Both the position numbers and the translations under genes were made by a program. Positions 1-6,848 of a stretch of 10,852 nucleotides of DNA are shown here, piece after piece. Each line of letters starts with the position of its first letter. The first letter of the stretch is position 1. The notes beneath the pieces are model-generated. The model had not been told where the DNA came from, did no database searches, and worked only from the letters and a program-made list of their open reading frames with translations. Origin of the DNA: Goniomonas avonlea (taxonomy: Eukaryota; Cryptophyceae; Goniomonadida; Goniomonadaceae); the NCBI GenBank assembly GCA_003573635.1, contig QUTJ01031318.1, forward strand, positions 1 through 10,852. Reading direction: 5' to 3'.

Positions 1-66
1 CTCCAGTCTTTGGAGACTGAGACTTCGTCACTATATCTATTCCCTGTTGACATACATAAGCCGCGA

Positions 67-88
67 CTCTCTCTCTCTCTCTCTCTCT
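67..88. repeat. (CT)11 microsatellite
   Basis: Eleven uninterrupted CT dinucleotides, read directly. A few more CT units occur nearby, around 133-139. Confidence 0.97.
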
Positions 89-322
89 AGCAGTGGTGAT
101 GTGGCAAAGCCCTCGGCCGGAGTGTGTATGTGTCTCTCTTCAACCCTAGGCAGATCTACGGATCTGTGGCTGCTATGCACTGTATGCAGTTCCTAGTGGT
201 TTCAATACTCCCCCCGCTCTCTCTTGTGCACACTCTCCAAAGTTACAAGTCCTGTGATTAATAAGTTTTCGTGGCGATTTTGGTCTGCGAAGTACAGTAT
301 TTTGTAGGTGGTCCCCCCTCCC

Positions 323-350
323 CACACACACACACACGCACACACACACA
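323..350. repeat. (CA)n microsatellite with one CG interruption
   Basis: Fourteen dinucleotide units, all CA except one CG at 338-339. The tract follows a C-rich stretch (311-323). It creates Cys/Val-rich false reading frames on the minus strand. Confidence 0.95.
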
Positions 351-564
351 AACATGTACTATACTTTATTGCTTCATGATACACTATTGTCCGGACTAGT
401 CATGCTTGACTTATGCACATCGTCATTTGACAGAAAACTGGAGGAGAAAGGCACTAACATTGCGTGCTTTGCACCCGCACCTCGAAGTTGAACTTCGAGT
501 GTCACCCGGTGTGCATGCGGGGTGGAGGTGACATTTTATCTGCCTATCCACGAGAGAGTATTCA

Positions 565-589
565 ATATTTATATATCTATATCTATATG
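565..589. repeat. AT-rich simple repeat (TATATC-like)
   Basis: Short degenerate tract of TATAT and TATCTA units. Confidence 0.7.
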
Positions 590-862
590 TGGCATCACGT
601 TTTTGAATCATAGGGCAAATTAATTCTCTGGCTGGCGTCAGCCTGATGAAGGGCGGACACGCAAGAGACGGTCGGTGGTTTGAATTGAGGGGGAGAGAGC
701 GACTCATCCTTCTGGAGTAAATCCACCAAAATAACCTTGTATTATTGGCGGGGTGTGCACAGGGGCCTTGTACAAGTCTTGTAGTCGAGGACGTCACGGC
801 GTAAAAACGACTCTCAAAGTGGCAACAGCGGTTCGTCGCAGTTCGTCGGAATTTACTAGGAA

Positions 863-898
863 ACACACGCACACACACACACCACACAACACACACAG
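863..898. repeat. Interrupted (CA)n / ACAC tract
   Basis: Alternating A/C tract with interruptions, similar in composition to the tract at 323-350. Confidence 0.9.
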
Positions 899-1254
899 AG
901 TTTATTTTCCAACATCCTGGAAACCGCTGAGCAATACCAGAGCGAGAGCGAGAGGAGTTGGCACACGTTGCGGTTGCGTGGCGTTCTTTGGATGTCTGGA
1001 ACGGGCCCAGTCACTCGCGATAGGTCAGCCTTCACTGTCGTGCACGCTCGAAAGTTGATTCGATTTGTCGGTTCGCTCCTGGTGGGGCACATTTTCTGAA
1101 TTTTTCTCGCCAAGCGGCGGGCTCTAATCAGCTTTTTGCTGACATATGAATTCGGGCGTGCGAATGTGCCCTAACTTGGTAATCATGCGTGGGATCAGGC
1201 CTCCATTTTACCAGGCGTCGCGTGCGGGCAAACTCGTAGAGTTCTGAACACAGA

Positions 1255-3767
1255 ATGGCGTTGGAGTGGCCTGCCGTGTTTATCATCGCCTCCTTCATGG
1301 TCGGGCTTCTTGCCTCGATCGGGTTTGCTTACAAGGTGCTTTCGATCAAGGTATGCTGCTTCTCGCGCGCGTCGAACCGTGTTCTCACCCTAATGGCAGG
1401 TCGATGGCGTCGGCATGGAGGAGCACCTCATTGCCGCAGAAGGAGAGGCGCGGGAGGTTCCCGTCAAGAAGCTTCTCTGGATTGCTTCGAAGATTGAGGA
1501 GGGCGCCCAAGCCTTCCTGTTTGCCGAGTACCGGTTCATCATGGCCTTCCTGGTCGTCTTCATGATTGTGATTGGTCTCCTGTGCCGCTCCTGGCCGACC
1601 GCTTTCGCCTTCGTGTGGGGTGGTCTGACCTCGCTTGCCTGCGGTTGGATCGGCATGAGCATTGCTGTCAAGACCAATGTGCGTGTCACTCACGAGGCCA
1701 TCCGTGGCTATGGCCCTGCCTTCAACGCTGCCTTCGGCGGTGGTGCCGTGATGGGCTTCTGCCTCACCTCTCTGGGTCTGATGAACCTCTTCATCTTGTA
1801 CTACATCATGAAGGCCATGGTCAACCCCCAGAACTCCGATGATTACAAGATCATGTGGGAGAACATTGCTGGCTACGGTCTTGGTGGCTCCACCATGGCA
1901 CTGTTCGGGCGCGTCGGTGGTGGTATCTACACCAAGGCCGCTGATGTCGGTGCCGATTTGGTCGGCAAGGTCGAGGCAGGCATCCCCGAGGATGACCCCC
2001 GCAACCCTGCTGTCATTGCTGACAACGTCGGTGATAACGTCGGTGACATTGCCGGAATGGTGAGTCGGACATTTTATGACATCTTGTAAGTTCTTGGGTT
2101 AATTGATCCATCCCAGGGCTCCGATTTGTTCGGCTCCTTCGCTGAGGCAACTTGCGCTGCCCTTGTGGTTGCTGCCAACTCCCCCCTCTCTGACGGTGTG
2201 ACCATGCTCGGTGAGGACACCAACGGCAAGTGGTTCCCCTTGGCCGTCAGCGCCCTCGGCATCTTCGTCTGCCTCGCGACCGCCTCCATCCCCTACGTAC
2301 GTTAGAATAATTCTGTTCTGAGTGCTGTTGGTCTCACAGCTTTGCAGATCATCCCCGTGAACAAGCCCTCCGCGATCGAGCTCCACCTGAAGGTCCAGCT
2401 GATCGTGTCCACCGTGCTGATGACCCCTCTTCTGTACTTGCTCAGCATTTACATGCTGCCTGACGATTTCTCCATCCTCACCACCAAGACCAGCAACGTC
2501 AAGATCTTCGCCTGTGTCGCCACTGGCCTGTGGGCTGGCCTCATCATTGGCATCATCACTGAGTACTTCACTTCTCACTCGTACGGCCCCGTGCGTGAGG
2601 TTGCCGACTCTTGCAACACCGGTGCTGCCACCAACGTGATTTTCGGCCTGTCCCTGGGCTACAAGTCCGTGGTGATCCCTGTGTTCGCGCTTGCCATCAC
2701 CATCTGGTCTGGCTACCACCTCGGTAACCAGTACGGTATTGCCATGGCTGCTCTCGGCATGCTGTCGACCCTCTCCACTGGCCTTGCCATCGACGGCTAC
2801 GGTCCCATCTCCGACAACGCCGGTGGTATCGCCGAGATGGCGGAGCTCGGTGAGGGCATCCGTGAGCGCACCGACGCCTTGGACGCTGCCGGTAACACCA
2901 CCGCCGCTATCGGCAAGGGTTTCGCCATCGGCTCTGCCGCCCTCGTGTCTCTGGCCCTCTTCGGCGCCTTCACTGTCCGCGCTGGCATCGGTTGCAAGAC
3001 CGGCCGCGACGAGTCATGCGCCGGCTCCAACCTCAACGTGCAGGACCCCCTCGTCTTCGCCGGCCTCATCGTCGGTGTCATGTACCCCTACTGGTTCTCC
3101 GCCATGACCATGAAGTCTGTCGGTATCGCCGCGCAGGCCATGGTGGTGGAGGTCCGCCGTCAGTTCGCCGACATGCCCGGCATCATGAACCACACCCAGC
3201 AGCCCGACTACAAGCGCTGCATTGACATCTCCACCAAGGCCTCTCTGTTCCAGATGCTGCCCCCGGGTGCTCTCGTCATCTTCTCCCCGATTATCATCGG
3301 CTACTTCTTCGGCAAGACCTGCCTCGCCGGTCTTCTCGTCGGTGCCATGACCTCCGGCGTGCAGGTGCCTTGTCGTGTGGATTGTGTGTGTGTTGTGTGT
3401 GTGTGTGCCGCCTGCCTGCATGTATACGTGTGTGTGTGTGTGTGGGTTTGCGCTGCCTCCCCGCCGTGTTGGTGTCTTCACTCACAACGCGTTGTTCACA
3501 CGAGTCTGACCCGAGCACCAGGTCGCCATCTCCATGTCCAACACCGGTGGTGCCTGGGACAACGCCAAGAAGTACATTGAGCAGGGCCACCACGGCGGCA
3601 AGCACTCGGACGCGCACAAGGCTGCCGTGACGGGCGACACCGTCGGCGACCCCCTCAAGGACACCTCTGGCCCTTCGGTCAACATTCTGATGAAGCTCAT
3701 GGCTATCATCTCGCTGGTGTTTGCTGACTTCTTCTACGAGCACGGAGGACTGATCCCTCTCGAGTAA
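1255..3767 (+). CDS. VP1: Membrane-bound proton-pumping inorganic pyrophosphatase, type I (K+-dependent motif), 5 exons, 732 aa
   Basis: Couples pyrophosphate hydrolysis to proton pumping across a membrane, in other eukaryotes usually the vacuole, acidocalcisomes or Golgi. Exons: 1255-1350, 1400-2059, 2117-2296, 2348-3364, 3522-3767. All junctions are phase 0, and the introns are 49, 57, 51 and 157 nt. The reading frame carries the family signatures in order: [11 protein letters not shown] (residues 214-224), followed by [24 protein letters not shown] (240-248); GNTTAA (494-499); and [11 protein letters not shown] (688-698) near the C terminus. These acidic motifs bind Mg-pyrophosphate and carry out hydrolysis. 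Alanine, not lysine, after GNTT (A498) places it in the K+-dependent type I class. Many hydrophobic helices fit the family's usual 16 membrane spans. At 732 aa it is slightly shorter than plant members, because of a short N terminus that begins just before the first membrane helix. Codons end strongly in C or G, suggesting high expression. Intron 4 is long and rich in TG repeats. Convergent with the next gene. Confidence 0.97.
3380..3445 (+). repeat. (TG)n tracts inside intron 4 of the H+-PPase gene
   Basis: Two TG-rich tracts (about 3380-3408 and 3428-3445) separated by a short spacer. They fall in the 157-nt intron 3365-3521. The other three introns of the gene are 49-57 nt. Confidence 0.9.
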
Positions 3768-4249
3768 GCGGATTCGCGGGTGGTGCTCGGCTCTCTGAGG
3801 TTTCCACGTCGCTTTTTTGAAATCAAACAGAGGACATTACGCCGATGTTACGACATTACAAATTTATCTATCAAGGACACATGTGTGCTGCTTGGCTGGG
3901 TGCGCCCCTGCAGAAACACAAGAACTGTTTCCGTTGCGTGAAGCGCACACGTTCAATGAATGGCTGTGCAATCTACCTTGGCGTGTGTCCTATGCGTGAC
4001 TGGCTGTGCAATCTGCAATCCACCCTCTTCTGTGGACAACTGCGTGACTGATGGTCGTGCTTTGTTTCTCAGCTGGCGGCCGGACCCATCTACCTTGGCT
4101 TGTGTACCACTGTGAACTCAAGGTTGTGCTATCTACCTTCCCCTGCTCTCTGCAATCCACCTTCTCATGTGGCAGCGAGAGTGCAGGGAGGATTGTGCTG
4201 ATACAGTGTGCGTATGTTGGAGAACCGACAAGCAGTACGCCAGAGAAAT
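3768..4249. other. Convergent intergenic region: 3' flanks of H+-PPase and the FMN split-barrel gene
   Basis: No coding signal recognised on either strand. A T6 run lies about 50 bp after the pyrophosphatase stop. The centre (about 3961-4171) holds a degenerate duplication. I see no clear canonical polyadenylation signal. Confidence 0.6.
3971..4171. repeat. Degenerate duplicated block in the intergenic region
   Basis: Two copies share the same order of words. Copy A (3971-4034) has ATCTACCTTGGCGTGTGT and later TCTGCAATCCACC followed by TGTGG. Copy B (about 4088-4171) has ATCTACCTTGGCTTGTGT and later TCTGCAATCCACC followed by ATGTGG, with extra sequence between them. The word GGCTGTGCAATCT occurs twice within and beside copy A (3962-3974 and 4002-4014). 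This looks like decayed tandem duplication. No target-site duplications or coding capacity were seen. Confidence 0.7.
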
Positions 4250-5093
4250 TTATCCAGGCGTCTGTGGCTGAGCGACGACACCGCCTCCTCGGAACTTCGG
4301 TGGCAGAAAGCTCCAGCAACCAGACTCGTTCCGAATCAACACAGCAGGCGCCCAGTGCAATGATACGCCATGAAAATGTGCAACCAGCTCAATGCGTTCC
4401 GGAATCACTTCCAGCAGCACCGAGTCGTCACCACCCGGCCCCTGCGATATGGTCAAATTAATTCGAGGGTGCGACTGGGGGCTCTACCTTGGGGTAAAAT
4501 TGGTGCCAGCCTCGCTTCCAGTGACGAGCCTTTTCCTCTGGGTCATCTTCTATCCGGACTCGCCCCTGCAAGTGTTGTCACGCTGGCAGGACAGCAGATT
4601 TTCCGACAACCTGGATTGAAACGTACGCGATGCTGTCCGAGAGATTGTACGCAAGTGTGACACGTGAATCCCGTCTGACATCCGCAACCTTCCGAGTATA
4701 CGGCCTTGTTGCCAGCCAAACAGACTTGAGCCCCGATGTCGGTTCAAGAGTGTCCACAATTCGCGCACGAGGCTGACCAGTTTCGTCCAGAGTTACAAAA
4801 AAACACGGCCCCGCTTGCCTAATCAGCTGAAGGGCGATATCAATGAGTTCATTCTCGCGCCCAGAAAAGTCAGGATCCTCCTTCGTGTCACGCTTTCTGT
4901 CTGCCTCACGCGAAGCCCAAAATCCGAGGCAAGCAGCGGCTCCAAGTGCCAAAGGCACACTGCACCCTGCGATCACGAGAAGGCGAGGGCGGGTCTTCTG
5001 ATAGCTTGAATTTGCACTGAAACACCGAGCCGTGAACCGCCTCGAGGCTGTACCCTGACGACAAGCCCAGCGCAGCCCCGCGCCCGCACGCAT
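4250..5093 (-). CDS. FMN-binding split-barrel (pyridoxamine 5'-phosphate oxidase-like) protein with presequence and membrane anchor, 3 exons, 250 aa
   Basis: Exons on the minus strand: 5093-4611, 4565-4488, 4441-4250, with phase-0 introns of 45 and 46 nt. Residues 1-62 contain no acidic residue and many Arg/Ser, like a mitochondrial presequence. A hydrophobic segment follows at about 38-60. From about residue 82 the sequence matches the general-stress/PNPOx split-barrel family: GPCFFVTLDETGQPRARIVD (96-115), a TRPYTRKVADVRRD segment (129-142), then YVSIQ (157-161) joined by splicing to GRVRIEDDPEEKARHW, and a C-terminal strand around IPERIELVAHFHG. Such proteins bind FMN, F420 or heme, and their substrates are often unknown. 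It is not clearly the B6-salvage PNP oxidase, and I did not recognise that enzyme's C-terminal signature. Reading exon 1 alone would stop early at 4578, but the downstream exons complete the barrel. It is convergent with the H+-PPase gene and its start lies 116 bp from the tRNA on the other strand. Confidence 0.87.
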
Positions 5094-5209
5094 CGCCTCG
5101 ACGCTTGCACACCAAACCCTCAGTTTTTTAGTTTTTCCGTCGGAAGTAGGTACCGAAGGGAGTTACATTTGCTATCAAGGGGCTTGACGTACATTCCACT
5201 ATGACACGA
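5094..5209. promoter_or_regulatory. Divergent intergenic spacer between the split-barrel gene and tRNA-Arg
   Basis: This 116-bp gap separates the minus-strand start codon from the plus-strand tRNA, so the 5' leader and promoter of the Pol II gene must lie here or overlap the tRNA. No TATA box was identified. The position is inferred from gene layout alone. Confidence 0.4.
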
Positions 5210-5282
5210 GCCCGGATGGCCCAATGGATAAGGCGTTTGCCTACGGAGCAAAAGATTCCAGGTTCGACTCCTGGTTCGGGCA
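5210..5282 (+). tRNA. trnR-ACG: tRNA-Arg(ACG)
   Basis: A complete 73-nt cloverleaf with no intron. The acceptor stem is GCCCGGA paired with TTCGGGC (one G-T pair), with discriminator A. The D arm includes AATGGATAAGG. The anticodon stem TTTGC/GCAAA encloses loop CTACGGA, with anticodon ACG at 5243-5245. The T arm is CCAGG TTCGACT CCTGG, perfectly paired. CCA is not encoded, as is normal for a eukaryotic nuclear gene. The internal box A (around TGGCCCAATGG) and box B (GGTTCGACTCC) are intact. A34 is expected to be deaminated to inosine, reading CGU, CGC and CGA. Confidence 0.98.
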
Positions 5283-5289
5283 TCACTTG

Positions 5290-5297
5290 TTTTTTTT
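5290..5297 (+). terminator. RNA polymerase III T-run terminator for tRNA-Arg
   Basis: Eight consecutive T residues begin 8 nt after the tRNA 3' end. This is the usual form and position of a Pol III terminator. Confidence 0.88.
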
Positions 5298-5534
5298 GCC
5301 AAGATTGGCATCCCTGATGAAGAATGATCGTGTCAAAAGCATTGCAACATAATTTATTTCGGTTTCGAACTTCTTATTTTGCTCCAATATCGCGTTTAAT
5401 ATTCATGTTATTCGCGCGCGTGGCTCACTGCCTGGACGTTTCCAGAAAGTGCACACACTCCGTGCCGCGGTACAGTGACACGCATGTGATCGACAACAGC
5501 AAAATAGACAGCAACATGATGCCGCTTTGGCCTG

Positions 5535-6572
5535 CTACAGGCCAGAAGCAGCCGGACCATTCGCCACAGCGGGATGCTGAGCAAAGCTACCCACTGGACT
5601 CTGCTGCTGCTGCTGCTGCTGCTGCTGCAACAGCTTGTGGAAGGCCTGCGCGTTGATTTAGTGACGTTTTCGACATAGCGGACTGGATGTGACTCACCAC
5701 AAGTTGCATCCGGAAACCAGGGTTGGGATCAACCACGGGCCTCTTTGACTTGATGATGTCAATTGCCTGTCAGTGCGGGTTCAACGTGAGCATTCAATTT
5801 CACTGCAACTGTCACACCAAGTCTGTCGAGTAGCCCTTTGTGGCCATCAGATATGCGGCCACAATGGTCGTGGAACGAGACTTTCCTGCAAAACAATGAA
5901 CCAGACACCCTCCGCGACGAATTCCTGCAATGGTGTGGGTAGAAGCAAGGGCCGTTTCGGAGAGCACCTTCATCAATATGTTTGAAGGCGGCAGGAAAAT
6001 GGACAGAAATATCCACGTCGGCTTTGTCCAATACCTGCAAACAACCAGCTGTGATCCAAAGCGCGTCACGGAGGGTCAACCAACCTCAATACTCTGGTAT
6101 TCAAAATCCTCTGGAAATGGTGTCGGCAGGCCTCTGGCAGCGGTGAGAACATGGGTAATGTTGTTCTCTTTCAAAGCCGGGCGATTGTGCGCGGCGCCGA
6201 TTGAGCCAATGTACAAACCTTTGATTACCTGGATGACTGTCAGACAAAAGTATCAAGGTGTCTGATCGGACCTCGATCGGTTCGTTGTCATGCTTCAAAT
6301 ACTTGAGGAGCAGCAACGTTTTCACAACTTTGACCATCTTGTCCTTTCTAAGAGCAGCTTCATCCTACCCGAAATTCAGCCCACATGGCAGGCGAGAAGC
6401 CATATACCTGTAGATTGCATGCTTCCGTCGAGTTGATCCAATCTGAAAGATTCTTCTGAACCCGTTCTGTCATGTGTGGAGCGGACCCAAACGGCATCGG
6501 ATTAGCGGAGTCGCACGCCATCACTGGTGCTTTAGATTTGGCTGCTGCAGACCGTGAATGGCTCGCACCCAT
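5535..6572 (-). CDS. Dual-specificity protein phosphatase with N-myristoylation motif and C-terminal polyglutamine tract, 7 exons, 251 aa
   Basis: Exons on the minus strand: 6572-6408, 6364-6272, 6228-6085, 6034-5968, 5924-5818, 5766-5698, 5645-5535; introns 43, 43, 50, 43, 51 and 52 nt. The protein starts MGASHSR: Gly2, Ser6 and a following Arg fit the N-myristoyltransferase consensus, so membrane attachment is likely. The catalytic domain runs from about residue 87 (VIKGLYIGSIGAAHN) through VLDKADVDIS (general acid probably D137) and IDEGIRRGGCLVHCFAGKSR, with nucleophile C167 and R173 in HCFAGKSRS (166-174), then AAYLM and IIKSKRPVVDPNPGF. This is the HCxxGxxRS active site of cysteine-dependent dual-specificity phosphatases of the small VHR/IBR5-like type. 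It dephosphorylates phosphotyrosine and phosphoserine/threonine, or other phospho-substrates. The C terminus has nine glutamines (222-230, uninterrupted CAG codons) followed by a short Ala/Pro/Gly-rich tail. Residues 1-86 match no domain I know. Confidence 0.95.
5604..5630 (-). repeat. (CAG)9 coding microsatellite in the phosphatase gene
   Basis: Nine pure CAG codons in the last exon of the minus-strand gene, seen as CTG repeats on the plus strand. With no synonymous CAA interruptions, the tract is prone to length change. Confidence 0.93.
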
Positions 6573-6848
6573 CCGCGTGAGCGAGAATCCAAGCGATTGG
6601 TGTTCTGGTCCGGGTTTATCAGCCAGCGTGCTTCTGACTGGTCACCGATCAGGGTCAGGTTTGTTCGAGTTTCAATCCAAAAGTTCCACGGCGGTGGTTT
6701 TCTCAACTTTACGCTGGTGCGTATGCACAGCGTTTATTAGGCCCTATTGAATTCAATGAATTGTAATAATGAAATTAATCCTGTGATATGACTACTGTTA
6801 TTTGTTTATAATTACAAACGAAGAAGTAGATCTCAGTCATTTCCCCCA
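6573..6848. promoter_or_regulatory. Divergent promoter region between the phosphatase genes
   Basis: A 276-bp gap between the start codons of the minus-strand dual-specificity phosphatase and the plus-strand acid phosphatase. The half nearest the acid phosphatase (about 6745-6825) is markedly AT-rich and has a TATA-like TTTATAATT at 6805-6813, about 36-44 bp before that ATG. The promoter role is inferred from position and composition only. Confidence 0.45.

Larger units (their letters stand above)
1..1254. other. Region without recognisable gene; microsatellites and 5' flank of the H+-PPase gene
   Basis: I recognise no protein domain, tRNA or rRNA here on either strand. The longest open frame (423-896, minus) translates to low-complexity Cys/Val runs where it crosses a CA tract and otherwise resembles nothing known. 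The region holds a (CT)11 tract, two interrupted CA tracts, a TATATC-like AT tract and several short perfect hairpins. The last 100-200 bp before 1255 should contain the promoter and 5' leader of the pyrophosphatase gene. I see no clear TATA box. Confidence 0.6.

Noticed and set aside
423-896. 157-codon minus-strand open frame
   Set aside because: Its N terminus is a CA-repeat translated as Cys/Val, and the rest has no domain, hydrophobic pattern or codon bias of a gene.
753-1058. 101-codon plus-strand open frame upstream of the pyrophosphatase
   Set aside because: Crosses the ACAC tract (His-Thr repeats) and shows no similarity to anything recognised.
2099-2719. 206-codon minus-strand open frame over the pyrophosphatase
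   Set aside because: Antisense shadow caused by the strongly biased codon use of the real gene; composition is Gly/Asp/Glu/His-rich as expected from that.
3380-3445. TG tracts as telomeric or other structural repeat
   Set aside because: They sit inside a well-defined intron and lack the T/G spacing of telomere repeats; an ordinary microsatellite is the simpler reading.
4051-4461. 136-codon plus-strand open frame
   Set aside because: Overlaps the duplicated intergenic block and is antisense to the last exon of the split-barrel gene; no recognisable features.
5324-5656. Plus-strand frame with polyalanine
   Set aside because: The Ala run is the antisense reading of the CAG tract in the minus-strand phosphatase exon, which is well supported by conserved motifs.
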